This document shows positions 9,558 to 18,306 of a stretch of 64,000 nucleotides of DNA, piece by piece. The notes beneath the pieces were generated by a model. The model was not told the DNA's origin. It was given only the letters and a program-made list of their open reading frames with translations, and searched no databases. Location: the NCBI GenBank assembly GCA_902521805.1, contig CABYTL010000002.1, forward strand, positions 1 through 64,000. Direction: 5' to 3'. The DNA is from an uncultured Pelagibacteraceae bacterium (GTDB lineage Bacteria; Pseudomonadota; Alphaproteobacteria; Pelagibacterales; Pelagibacteraceae). A program made the position numbers and the translations under genes. The number at the start of each line of letters is the position of its first letter. Within the stretch, counting starts at the first letter, position 1.

Positions 9558-11300
9558 ATGAATACAGACTTCGAGATTCTAAAACGGCTTTATAATGACT
9601 ATACTAAAAAATATGTAAAAAAAATTATAGTTTCAGTTTTTTTTACTTTGCTTTTAGCGGGTAGCACTTCATCCGTTGCATATTTATTAGATCCGGCAAT
9701 AAAACAATTGTTTATTAAACAAGAAAAAAATTTAATATTAGTTATACCAGGTTTAATTATATTAGCTTTTACTATAAAAGCTGCATCTTTATATATTGCA
9801 AAAGTAATAATGATAGGTGTGGCTGTCGATGTAACTAAAGATATACAGTTTGATGTTTTTTCCTCAATATTAAATGCTGACACAAAGTTAATTGAAAATA
9901 AACACTCCGGACAATTTATTAGTAATATATCAAATGACGTCGGAATGATTACTAATCTTGTTAGTACTGGAATTTTAAATCTTTTTAAGGACAGTCTTAC
10001 TTTAATTGGTCTATTATCAGTAATGTTTTATCAAAATTGGAAGTTATCATTGTTCGCTATAATAATGATTCCTATTGCATCTATTGCTGCAAAGTCACTT
10101 GGTAAAAGGATAGGAAAAGTAACAAATCAACAAATGCGAAAAGCTGGAATTCTCAATTCTTATCTTATGGAAATTTTAAAAAATCATAAGCTAGCTAAGA
10201 TATTTCAAAGAGAAAATTATGAACAAGATAGAGCAAATAAGATGATTGAAGATCTTAAAGAAACCTCCCAAAAAATAAGTGTTGTTTTTATTAGACCATC
10301 ACCAATAATGGAAGTTCTCACGGGAATTATGATTGCAATTTTAATCTATATATCTGCAATATTAATTTCAAATAATGAACTTGAAGTAAGTAACTTTTTT
10401 TCTTTTTTAGCTGCAATGATGTTAGCTTACCAGCCGGTTAGATCTTTAGCTACATTAAACATAGCTATCCAGCAAGGTTTATCTGGTGCTAGAAGTGTAC
10501 TTCCACTTATTGACCATGTTCCAGAAATTAAAAATAAAGAGAATGCTAAGGATCTAATAGTAGATAAAGGTGAAATTGATTTTGAAAAAATAAATTTTAA
10601 TTATATCAAAAAAGGTTCAACAGTACTAAACTCAGTGAATTTAAATATTCCTGGTAAAAAAATGACCTCTTTAGTTGGTCTTAGTGGAGCAGGAAAATCA
10701 ACAATTTTAAACCTTATCCCAAGATTTTATGATGCAGACACAGGTGATATTAAAATTGATAACCAGTCGATTTACAATTCGTCAATTTATTCTTTAAGAA
10801 AAAACATATCTTTAGTGAGTCAAGATACTACTTTATTTGATGATACAATTTTTAATAATATTGCTTACGCAAATTTAGATGCTTCCAAAGATGACGTTAG
10901 GGAGGCAGCAGAATATTCTTTCGCAAGTGAATTTATAGAAAAATTACCAGATAAATACGATACCATAATCGGTGAGAATGGAATAAGACTTTCTGGTGGG
11001 GAGAAACAAAGATTATCTATAGCTAGAGCTATTTTAAAAAAAAGTCCAATTATTTTATTGGATGAAGCAACCTCATCTCTTGATGCTGAAACTGAAAGTA
11101 AAATTCAAAAAGCAATCAGTTTCTTGACTAAAGGCAGAACTTCAATTGTTATTGCACATAGACTTTCAACAATACTTAATTCTGATGTGATATATGTTAT
11201 AGACAAAGGTCAGGTCATTGATAGCGGTAAACATGATGATTTAGTAAAAACTTCTAATACATATAAAAACTTTTATGAAAAACAAATAAAAAGATCTTAA
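9558..11300 (+). CDS. msbA: MsbA-type lipid A/phospholipid ABC exporter (fused TMD-NBD)
   Basis: Likely flips lipid A core across the inner membrane. The 580-residue half-transporter has six membrane helices (to about residue 310) and a nucleotide-binding domain. In the latter are Walker A GLSGAGKST (near residue 374), Q-loop SLVSQDTTLF, signature LSGGEKQR (near 478), Walker B ILLDEATSSLD (near 500) and H-loop IAHRLST. The lipid substrate is inferred from its place directly ahead of waaA, lpxK and an lpxL-like gene with 0-4 bp junctions. A general multidrug exporter of the same family cannot be excluded by sequence alone, but context argues strongly for MsbA. Confidence 0.88.
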   Translation: MNTDFEILKRLYNDYTKKYVKKIIVSVFFTLLLAGSTSSVAYLLDPAIKQLFIKQEKNLILVIPGLIILAFTIKAASLYIAKVIMIGVAVDVTKDIQFDVFSSILNADTKLIENKHSGQFISNISNDVGMITNLVSTGILNLFKDSLTLIGLLSVMFYQNWKLSLFAIIMIPIASIAAKSLGKRIGKVTNQQMRKAGILNSYLMEILKNHKLAKIFQRENYEQDRANKMIEDLKETSQKISVVFIRPSPIMEVLTGIMIAILIYISAILISNNELEVSNFFSFLAAMMLAYQPVRSLATLNIAIQQGLSGARSVLPLIDHVPEIKNKENAKDLIVDKGEIDFEKINFNYIKKGSTVLNSVNLNIPGKKMTSLVGLSGAGKSTILNLIPRFYDADTGDIKIDNQSIYNSSIYSLRKNISLVSQDTTLFDDTIFNNIAYANLDASKDDVREAAEYSFASEFIEKLPDKYDTIIGENGIRLSGGEKQRLSIARAILKKSPIILLDEATSSLDAETESKIQKAISFLTKGRTSIVIAHRLSTILNSDVIYVIDKGQVIDSGKHDDLVKTSNTYKNFYEKQIKRS

Positions 11301-12550
11301 TGGTTTTTATTTATAGAATTTTCATTAATTTAATTTTAATCATATCACCGTTCATAATCTTAATTAGATTAATTAACAAGAAAGAGGATTTAACAAGATT
11401 TCAAGAGAAAATAGGTTTTTTTAAAAAAAATATATCCAAAGGTAAAACAGTATGGTTTCATGGGGCAAGTGTTGGTGAAATTCAGAGTATAGTTCCTCTT
11501 TTGGAGAAATATGATAAATCAAAAAATATTGATCAAATATTAATTACTTCAAACACACTCAGTTCTTCAAAAATTATTTCAAGAATCAAACTTAAGAAAA
11601 TAAGACATCAGTTTTTTCCTGTTGATAGTAATATTATCGTAAAAAAATTTCTTAAACACTGGAAGCCATCTATTGCATTTTTTATTGATTCTGAAATTTG
11701 GCCAAATATGTTAATAAACTTAAGTAAAAAAAATATTCCTATAGTTCTTATTAATGCTAGAATTACTAAAAAATCCTATTACAGGTGGAGCAAATTAAAA
11801 AAATTCTCAAAATTAATTTTTAATAAATTTAATCTTTGTTTATCATCAAATAAAGAAACAGTTTTTTTTTTAAAAAAACTTGGTGCAAAAAATATAAAAT
11901 ATTTCGGTAATTTAAAATATTCTCAATCTGAAACTGAAAAAAATGAAATCGACAATCAGACTAAAAAATTTATTTCAAAAAGAACTGCGTGGTGCGCCTC
12001 TAGTACTCATAATTCTGAAGAGAAATTTGTTGGTCTTGTCCATAATAGATTAAAAAGGAAATATAATAATCTCTTAACTGTGATTATTCCTAGACATATA
12101 GATAGAGTGGAACAAATAGGAAATGAGTTATCAAATTTAGGTTTAAAGGTTCATTATCATGAACCAAAAAGTAAAATCCATAAAGATACTGATATTTACT
12201 TAGTAAATTCATTTGGTAAAACAAAATCATTCTACTCATCATTAAAAAATATATTTTTAGGCGGATCTCTTATAAATCATGGTGGTCAAAATCCACTAGA
12301 AGCAGTCAGATATAATTGTAATATCTTACACGGCCCAAATATTTCAAATTTTAGTGAAATATTTCAATTTTTGAGCAAACAAAAAGTTTCGAAAAAAATA
12401 ACAAATATAAATCAAATGACAAATATTCTAGATAAATTGTTTTCTTCTCAAAAAAGTCAAAAAAATATAAAGAATAAAATAAACGCTATTGGACAAAAAA
12501 TTTTAAAAAAAAATATGCAAGAAATTAATTCAATTTTTGAAAAATTATGA
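11300..12550 (+). CDS. waaA: 3-deoxy-D-manno-octulosonic acid (Kdo) transferase
   Basis: Adds Kdo from CMP-Kdo to lipid IVA at the cytoplasmic face of the inner membrane. The 416-residue protein has an N-terminal membrane anchor. Visible WaaA/GT30 motifs are WFHGASVGEIQS (near residue 51, with the catalytic Glu), IDSEIWPNM (near 130), NARITKKSYYRW and the C-terminal GGSLINHGGQNPLEA (near 323). Its ATG overlaps the msbA-type stop by one base, and its end overlaps lpxK by 4 bp. The A-rich coding gives many Lys and Asn residues, but no essential motif is missing. Confidence 0.95.
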   Translation: MVFIYRIFINLILIISPFIILIRLINKKEDLTRFQEKIGFFKKNISKGKTVWFHGASVGEIQSIVPLLEKYDKSKNIDQILITSNTLSSSKIISRIKLKKIRHQFFPVDSNIIVKKFLKHWKPSIAFFIDSEIWPNMLINLSKKNIPIVLINARITKKSYYRWSKLKKFSKLIFNKFNLCLSSNKETVFFLKKLGAKNIKYFGNLKYSQSETEKNEIDNQTKKFISKRTAWCASSTHNSEEKFVGLVHNRLKRKYNNLLTVIIPRHIDRVEQIGNELSNLGLKVHYHEPKSKIHKDTDIYLVNSFGKTKSFYSSLKNIFLGGSLINHGGQNPLEAVRYNCNILHGPNISNFSEIFQFLSKQKVSKKITNINQMTNILDKLFSSQKSQKNIKNKINAIGQKILKKNMQEINSIFEKL

Positions 12551-13479
12551 ATTTGAAAAAACCCTTATTTTGGAATCTGCCAAAGCCAAATTTTATTTCT
12601 TTTTTATTGATCCCATTTTCTTTTCCAGTAATGCTTAGAAACTATCTATATAAATTTATAAAGAAAGAAAAAAGCTCAAAAATTAAAACTATTTGTGTTG
12701 GTAATATTTATTTAGGTGGAACAGGAAAAACACCTCTTACCATATCTATTTATGAAATGTTAAAAGAGCATGGTTACAATGTAGCAACAGTAAAAAAATA
12801 CTACTCTAATCAAAAAGATGAGCAACTTTTGCTGAAACAAAAAACTTCTTCGATTATTACAAATTCAAGAAAAGAAGCACTAAAGATAGGTTTAAATAAA
12901 AAATATGATACTTTAATATTTGATGATGGTCTTCAAGATATAGGAATTGAATTTGACATCAAACTTGTTTGTTTTAAGGCAATTAATTGGATTGGAAATG
13001 GGCAACTAATTCCAGCTGGACCTCTTAGGGAAAAAATTTCAAGTTTAAAAAAATTTGATGCTGTATTCTTAAATGGTTATTCCAAAGATCTAGAAAATAT
13101 TGAAAATGAAATTAAAAAAGTAAATCCAAATATTCAAATATTTAGAACTTATTATAAAATATCAAATATAAATAAGTATGATTTAAGTAAAAAATATTTA
13201 ATATATTCTGGAATAGGTAATCCATTAGATTTTAAAAACATTCTTGTAGAAAATAATTTCAATGTATCAAAAGAAATGGTTTTTTCGGATCATTATAAAT
13301 ATAATATCAAAGATTTTGAAAAAATTATAAAAGAAGCTAAAGGGGAAAATCTTAAGATTTTAACTACTGAAAAAGATCATGTAAAAGTTCCAGCAGAATT
13401 TAAAAAAGAAATAGATTTTTTAACTATTGATTTAGTTATTGAAAACAATAAAAATTTAATTGAATTATTAAATAATTAG
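12547..13479 (+). CDS. lpxK: Tetraacyldisaccharide 4'-kinase
   Basis: Phosphorylates the 4' position of the lipid A disaccharide to make lipid IVA. The 310-residue protein has the P-loop GGTGKTPL near residue 57, preceded by VGNIYL as in LpxK, and the DDGLQD motif near residue 138 with the catalytic Asp. FSDHYKY near residue 258 and TTEKDHVK near 275 are further family motifs. It overlaps waaA by 4 bp (ATGA) and is followed after one base by the acyltransferase gene. The arrangement gives consecutive steps of one pathway. Confidence 0.95.
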   Translation: MNLKKPLFWNLPKPNFISFLLIPFSFPVMLRNYLYKFIKKEKSSKIKTICVGNIYLGGTGKTPLTISIYEMLKEHGYNVATVKKYYSNQKDEQLLLKQKTSSIITNSRKEALKIGLNKKYDTLIFDDGLQDIGIEFDIKLVCFKAINWIGNGQLIPAGPLREKISSLKKFDAVFLNGYSKDLENIENEIKKVNPNIQIFRTYYKISNINKYDLSKKYLIYSGIGNPLDFKNILVENNFNVSKEMVFSDHYKYNIKDFEKIIKEAKGENLKILTTEKDHVKVPAEFKKEIDFLTIDLVIENNKNLIELLNN

Positions 13480-13480
13480 T

Positions 13481-14341
13481 ATGAAAACTATAAAATATTT
13501 TTGTCAATTTTTTATTATAGGTTTGTTATTTATAATTTTTAAGATCTTAGGTATCAGACTGTCTAGAATTGTCGCTAGTAAATTGTTTTTGATATTTGGC
13601 CCTTTTTTCAGATCCCAAAAAATTATTGATAGGAATATCTCATATGCTTTTTCTGACTCAGATAAAAAATTTAAAAAAAAAATAAAAAAAGGAATGTGGG
13701 AGAGTTATGGAAAAATACTTGCTGAGTATATGTTTATAAAACATTTTAGAAAAATAAATTCAGAAAAATTTTTAGAAATTAACGGCCAAGAAATTTTAGA
13801 AAAAATCAAAATTTCAGATGAACCTGTAATTTTTATATCAGGTCACTTTGATAATTTTGAATTAATGGCAATGCACATTGAAAAATCAGGAATTGATTTA
13901 GCAGCAATTTATAGGCCACTTAATAATAGTTTTTTGAATCCACTCATGGAAAATATTAGAAAAAAATATATTTGTAAAAAACAAATAAAAAAAGGAGTTT
14001 CGGGTACTAAAGAAATTTTAAAACATTTTAAGACTGGTACCTCAGTGGCTTTAATGATCGATCAAAGAGTTACTCAAGGTATTAAATCATTATTATTTAA
14101 TAAATATGCATATACGACAACTATTCCAGCTCAATTTGCTAAAAAATTTAATTGTAAGATTATTCCAATTCACATTAAACGAAAAAAAAATGAAAACTTT
14201 ATCTTGGAAATAATGGAGCCAATAAAATTTAATAATGATAAAACAATAGAAAACATAACTTTAGAATTGAACCAATTATTGGAAAAAATGATTACCGGAA
14301 ATCCTTATCAATGGATTTGGTCTCATAATAGATGGAAATAA
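13481..14341 (+). CDS. lpxL: Lipid A late acyltransferase (LpxL/HtrB family)
   Basis: Transfers a secondary acyl chain to Kdo-lipid IVA. The 286-residue protein has an N-terminal hydrophobic segment (about residues 8-25) and the catalytic HX4E motif as HFDNFE near residue 124, within ISGHFDNFELM. A later basic-acidic block, ALMIDQRVTQGI near 188, fits the LpxL/MsbB family. Only one such gene is seen here, so which secondary position it serves is open; lpxL rather than lpxM is a best guess. It closes the lipid A cluster and ends one base before the convergent DUF2093 gene. Confidence 0.85.
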   Translation: MKTIKYFCQFFIIGLLFIIFKILGIRLSRIVASKLFLIFGPFFRSQKIIDRNISYAFSDSDKKFKKKIKKGMWESYGKILAEYMFIKHFRKINSEKFLEINGQEILEKIKISDEPVIFISGHFDNFELMAMHIEKSGIDLAAIYRPLNNSFLNPLMENIRKKYICKKQIKKGVSGTKEILKHFKTGTSVALMIDQRVTQGIKSLLFNKYAYTTTIPAQFAKKFNCKIIPIHIKRKKNENFILEIMEPIKFNNDKTIENITLELNQLLEKMITGNPYQWIWSHNRWK

Positions 14342-14342
14342 A

Positions 14343-14531
14343 TTAATTTTTTTCCCTTTTGATAGCGGCTTCAACGTAAGAGAAATATGCCTCTTGCTTA
14401 TCGACATTCCAGTAAGTTAAATTTTGAAGAGCAATTTTCTTTCCCGAAACTGCGCAAATAACATGATCACCATCTTGGATAACTTTAAAATTATTTGGTA
14501 AATATTTTATTTTCGCTAATTTTTTGTACAT
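14343..14531 (-). CDS. DUF2093 family small protein
   Basis: A 62-residue protein with no known function, resembling the alphaproteobacterial DUF2093 family. Visible features are AKIKYLPNNFKVIQDGDHV, followed by CAVSGKKIALQNLTYWNVDKQEAY, which match the family pattern of a strand-rich mini-domain. I chose the ATG at 14531 because longer in-frame starts (14549 or 14591) run into or close to the divergent purD start at 14553. One Cys (CAVSG) is present; a metal site is not obvious. It is convergent with the lpxL-like gene. Confidence 0.75.
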   Translation of the reverse strand: MYKKLAKIKYLPNNFKVIQDGDHVICAVSGKKIALQNLTYWNVDKQEAYFSYVEAAIKREKN

Positions 14532-14552
14532 TTTTAGTTTATATATCATTAT

Positions 14553-15815
14553 ATGAAAATAGGAGTAATAGGAAGTGGAGGAAGAGAACATGCACTATGT
14601 TTGTCCCTAAAAATTTCAAAGAAAATAAAACAAATTTATTGTTTTCCAGGTAATGCAGGTACTAATTTAATAGCAACAAATATAAACATTGATATAAACG
14701 ATTTCAAAAGATTAAAAGACTTCTTAAAAAAAAATAATATAAACTCTGTAATTATTGGTCCTGAGGAACCTTTAGTAAATGGGATTGTCGATTATTTAGA
14801 GCAGTTTAATATTAAAGCATTTGGACCAAATAAAATAGCTTCTCAACTTGAAGGATCAAAAATATTTACAAAAAATCTTTGTGAAAAATATAAAATTCCA
14901 ACTGCTAAATTTGGGGTTTTTTCAACCGCAAAAACTGCTTTCTCATTTCTTCAAAAATGCAATTTTCCTATAGTAATTAAAGCTGATGGACTAGCTGCTG
15001 GCAAAGGTGTTTATATTTCAGAAAATATTAATGAAGCATCAAAAGCTGTTGATGAGATATTTAATGGTAAATTTGGAAAAGCAGAAAATTTACTTATTGA
15101 AGAATTTTTAAATGGCGAAGAGATGAGTTTTTTTATTATCTCTGATGGTAAAAGTTACCAGACTTTTGGAACTGCCCAAGACCATAAGAGAGTTTTCGAA
15201 GGTGATAAGGGTAAAAATACTGGTGGAATGGGTGCATACTCCCCTTCTAGACTAGAAACAAAAGAATTAAATCAAAAGATAATTAGTAGAATTATAAAGC
15301 CAACTCTTAAAGGTTTAAAAGAAATTAATTGTGAATATAAAGGTTTTTTATATGCAGGGCTTATGGTTGTTAAAGGAGAGCCTTTCTTGATTGAATATAA
15401 TGTAAGGATGGGTGATCCTGAGTGCCAAACACTACTACCAAAGTTAAAAACAGATTTTTCAACTATAATAGATAAGTGCATGGAGCAAAAACTTCATGAA
15501 ATAGAAATTGAGTGGCTTGAAGATAAGACTATTTGCATTGTATTATGTTCAAAAGGTTATCCAGATACATATGAAAAAAATGTTGAACTTAACTTAGAAA
15601 AATTAAGATTTAATAATAATCAGTTTATCTTTCATGCTGGTACTAAAATAGTTGGTAATAAAATTTTATCAAATGGAGGTAGAGTATTAAATATTGTAAC
15701 TAGATCGAATGATCTCAAAGAAGCAAGAGAAATTTCATTAAAGCTTCTTGACGAAATCAATTGGGACAATGGATTTTACAGAAGAGATATTGGTTATAAG
15801 GTTATAAAAAAATGA
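14553..15815 (+). CDS. purD: Phosphoribosylamine-glycine ligase
   Basis: Second step of de novo purine synthesis: ATP-dependent joining of glycine to phosphoribosylamine. The 420-residue length is standard. The N-terminal GSGGREHAL motif (near residue 8), IIGPEEPLV (near 69), the ATP-grasp segment VIKADGLAAGKGV (near 143), HKRVFEGDKGKNTGGMGAYSP (near 210) and EYNVRMGDPECQ (near 281) are all diagnostic. It starts 21 bp from the divergent DUF2093 gene and overlaps rsmD by 4 bp at its end. Confidence 0.97.
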   Translation: MKIGVIGSGGREHALCLSLKISKKIKQIYCFPGNAGTNLIATNINIDINDFKRLKDFLKKNNINSVIIGPEEPLVNGIVDYLEQFNIKAFGPNKIASQLEGSKIFTKNLCEKYKIPTAKFGVFSTAKTAFSFLQKCNFPIVIKADGLAAGKGVYISENINEASKAVDEIFNGKFGKAENLLIEEFLNGEEMSFFIISDGKSYQTFGTAQDHKRVFEGDKGKNTGGMGAYSPSRLETKELNQKIISRIIKPTLKGLKEINCEYKGFLYAGLMVVKGEPFLIEYNVRMGDPECQTLLPKLKTDFSTIIDKCMEQKLHEIEIEWLEDKTICIVLCSKGYPDTYEKNVELNLEKLRFNNNQFIFHAGTKIVGNKILSNGGRVLNIVTRSNDLKEAREISLKLLDEINWDNGFYRRDIGYKVIKK

Positions 15816-16378
15816 GAATAATATCAGGTTCTTTCAAAGGTAAAAAAATCTTAGAACCGAAAGATTTTAAAACTAGACCTTTGAAGGATCTCACAAAAGA
15901 ATCTATTTTTAATATTATCAAGCATTCTAATAAATTTAAAATAAATTTATCTAATTCATCAATACTAGATTTATTTTCAGGAGTGGGTTCATTTGGAATA
16001 GAATGTTTATCGAGAGGAGTAAAGAAAGTAATTTTTATTGAAAATTATCAAGGTGTTTTGCCTTTATTAAAAAAAAATCTGAATAATTTAAATTCTATTG
16101 AAAATTATGATGTAATTGAAAAAGACATTTATAATGAAAAAACACTTCTTAATTTAAATTATAAATTTGATATTATTTTTTTGGATCCACCTTACAAGAA
16201 TAAAAATTTAAATAAATTATTATCTATAATTTTTAAAGAAAAAATACTTAGTAAAAATGGTGTACTTATAATACATAGACATATAGATGAGATTGATGAT
16301 TTTACGTCTTACTTTAAATCTATTGAACAAAAAAAATATGGAATATCCAAAATAATCTTTTTATCTCCATTATATTAA
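15812..16378 (+). CDS. rsmD: 16S rRNA (guanine-966-N2)-methyltransferase
   Basis: Methylates G966 of 16S rRNA. The 188-residue protein has the RsmD N-terminus RIISGSFKGKK and RPLKDLTKESIFN, the SAM-binding LDLFSGVGSFGIECLSRG (near residue 53) and the catalytic DPPY (near 125). It overlaps purD by 4 bp (ATGA), so the two are translationally coupled. Its 3' end overlaps the convergent pgi gene by 9 bp. Confidence 0.95.
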   Translation: MRIISGSFKGKKILEPKDFKTRPLKDLTKESIFNIIKHSNKFKINLSNSSILDLFSGVGSFGIECLSRGVKKVIFIENYQGVLPLLKKNLNNLNSIENYDVIEKDIYNEKTLLNLNYKFDIIFLDPPYKNKNLNKLLSIIFKEKILSKNGVLIIHRHIDEIDDFTSYFKSIEQKKYGISKIIFLSPLY

Positions 16379-17530
16379 TATTTTTTTTGTCTCCTTTTTT
16401 ATTAACTCAACAGCTGGTTGATCGTAAGGATTTAAACCTAATAGTTTTCCCAATAAAATAGTTTCTAAAATAAAAAAACTAAATAATACACCCAAAGATT
16501 TTTCGTCTCTTTGATTTATTTCAAAGCTTCGAAACGGAATATTTTTTTTATTAAATATGTTTTCAGTAGCTATTTTTTGAGCATAGATAATATCGGAGAT
16601 TTTTTTATTACCCAGGTAATTATGAGATCGCAATGATATTTTTTTAATTCTATCTGCATTATTATCATGTGTATAAAAAAAGGTAAAAAAATTATTCCGG
16701 GAGCCATCTAAATAAAGCTGCATGACACTGTGATTGTCGCTTGGCATTGTTGAAATTATTGGAAGCAATCCTTTTCTTTTTTTCCCTAAACTCTCTGCAA
16801 TTAATTGTTGATACCATTTAAATAGACTTTCTGATTTTTTATCATAATTTATTATAACTGAATTAAATTTTTTTTTTTTGATTAAAAAAAAAGTTGAGGC
16901 AACATTTTTAACTAGAGAATTAAAAAATTTCTTATTCTTAATTAGATAATTGAGTTGTTTAAAATTATTAGTTTTGAGACCCATCAGTTCAGCTGGCAAC
17001 ATTCCGACTTCTGATAAGACTGAGTATCTGCCACCAATAAAATTATTATGATCAACAATTTCAGCTTTTAATTTTTCGGCTAAAATTTTAAGATAACTTT
17101 TTTTATTTTCTGTTATAAAAATATTATTATCACGTTTTTTTATCAAAATATTTGAATTAATTATTGTTTCAATTGTATTACCAGATTTCGAGACAATTAA
17201 ATTTGTAAAAGTTTTATCTTTTTTATCCTGTAGATTCTGAAGATTATCTACAAAATAAAAATTTTTTTTAATTTTATGTTTTAAAAAATCATATATAGCT
17301 TTTGTTCCAAGTGAAGATCCTCCCATACCAATTACTCTAAAATTTATTTTATGTTTATATTTAAAAAGTTTTTTATTTTTATAACTATAAATATATTCAT
17401 CTGTTAATGATTGAATAATATGGTTATTTTCCCTCAAAAGATCATTAAGAATTATAAGAGCCTTTTTTATATCTAATTTTTTAGAAAATTTATTATGAAA
17501 GTTCTTTAAAAAAAAAAAATTTTTTGACAT
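16370..17530 (-). CDS. pgi: Glucose-6-phosphate isomerase, short form
   Basis: Interconverts glucose 6-phosphate and fructose 6-phosphate. At 386 residues it is clearly shorter than the common 430-550-residue enzymes, yet the active-site blocks are present. These are GMGGSSLGTKAI (near residue 69), the SKSGNT phosphate loop (near 113), GGRYSVLSEVG (near 165), AESLGKKRKG with the catalytic Glu (near 244) and DNHSVMQLYLDG (near 263). DQPAVELIKK near the C-terminus supplies the conserved Gln/Lys region. Family membership is firm; the shortness appears spread over loops rather than one truncation. It overlaps rsmD by 9 bp and follows the DUF3035 gene by 5 bp. Confidence 0.9.
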   Translation of the reverse strand: MSKNFFFLKNFHNKFSKKLDIKKALIILNDLLRENNHIIQSLTDEYIYSYKNKKLFKYKHKINFRVIGMGGSSLGTKAIYDFLKHKIKKNFYFVDNLQNLQDKKDKTFTNLIVSKSGNTIETIINSNILIKKRDNNIFITENKKSYLKILAEKLKAEIVDHNNFIGGRYSVLSEVGMLPAELMGLKTNNFKQLNYLIKNKKFFNSLVKNVASTFFLIKKKKFNSVIINYDKKSESLFKWYQQLIAESLGKKRKGLLPIISTMPSDNHSVMQLYLDGSRNNFFTFFYTHDNNADRIKKISLRSHNYLGNKKISDIIYAQKIATENIFNKKNIPFRSFEINQRDEKSLGVLFSFFILETILLGKLLGLNPYDQPAVELIKKETKKILI

Positions 17531-17535
17531 CCAAA

Positions 17536-17832
17536 TTAATTTATCTTTTCAAGAACAGATTGTTCAATGTTTGTTTTCTTTATCTTTTTTTTTGTGTCTT
17601 TAGTTTTTGAATTACTTATAATCTTTTCAAACTCGCTATCACTATCATTTTCTTGTTTTTTGAAATCACCGGGAGTGGGCAAATTACCATAATCAGGGGG
17701 CATGACTAATGGATTCTTTTTTTCAATTAAAAATTCATCAGTTTCTCTTTTTTTTAGAGTGAAACCTTCTTTAGCCGACTCGCATGAACTCAATAAAATT
17801 ATAAACAAAAAATATACTAAAAAAAATCTCAT
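17536..17832 (-). CDS. DUF3035-type small lipoprotein
   Basis: A 98-residue lipoprotein of unknown role. It has a signal peptide with lipobox LLSSC (Cys17), then a short motif DEFLIEKKNPLVMPPDYGNLPTP, which matches the core pattern of DUF3035 (a DEF...PL..PPDY..LP motif). The rest is a polar, low-complexity, Lys/Ser-rich tail. It is translationally coupled to lspA by an ATGA overlap (17829-17832), fitting since LspA processes lipoproteins; this lspA linkage is common in Alphaproteobacteria. No enzymatic feature is visible. Confidence 0.8.
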   Translation of the reverse strand: MRFFLVYFLFIILLSSCESAKEGFTLKKRETDEFLIEKKNPLVMPPDYGNLPTPGDFKKQENDSDSEFEKIISNSKTKDTKKKIKKTNIEQSVLEKIN

Positions 17833-18302
17833 GTTTTTTTTCTAATTCGAAACTCTAACATGATTAATATTATAACACCTAAGCTAATAAATATATCTGC
17901 AATATTAAAGATAAACCAATGAATATTATTAATGTGTATATCTATAAAATCGACAACAGCTGAATAATATAATCTATCAAATATATTCCCTAAAGATCCC
18001 CCCAAAATCATTGAAAAACATATTTTTTCTACTCCATTAGATTTAATTGCTAAGAATAAAATAATTAAGGTTATTATAATTATTATTAATGTGATGATAT
18101 TATAATAAAATTGATCGTTAAATGAAAAAAGACCAAAAGCTATACCACTGTTCCAAATAAGATTTAAGTTAAGAAAGGATGTAACAGAAATATTAAAGTT
18201 ATCATCTGAACCTGACAATTCTAAAATAAAATATTTACTTAATCTATCAAAAATAAATATTATACTTGATATATAAAAAGTAATTATTTTTTTTTTTAAC
18301 AT
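17829..18302 (-). CDS. lspA: Lipoprotein signal peptidase (signal peptidase II)
   Basis: Aspartyl protease that cleaves the signal peptide from diacylated prolipoproteins in the inner membrane. The 157-residue protein has four membrane helices. Both catalytic motifs are clear: GGSLGNIFDRLYYSAVVDFI (near residue 101, with the first catalytic Asp) and FNIADIFISLGV (near 131, with the second). The N-terminal DRLSKYF motif is also present. It lies 4 bp after ileS and overlaps the DUF3035 lipoprotein gene, the classical ribF-ileS-lspA order. Confidence 0.97.
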   Translation of the reverse strand: MLKKKIITFYISSIIFIFDRLSKYFILELSGSDDNFNISVTSFLNLNLIWNSGIAFGLFSFNDQFYYNIITLIIIIITLIILFLAIKSNGVEKICFSMILGGSLGNIFDRLYYSAVVDFIDIHINNIHWFIFNIADIFISLGVIILIMLEFRIRKKT

Positions 18303-18306
18303 TTAT

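Noticed and set aside
16861-17525. Homopolymer runs in pgi as phase-variation sites
   Set aside because: Runs of 12 T/A occur in several genes of this AT-rich window and the pgi frame is intact; no sign of selection for switching.
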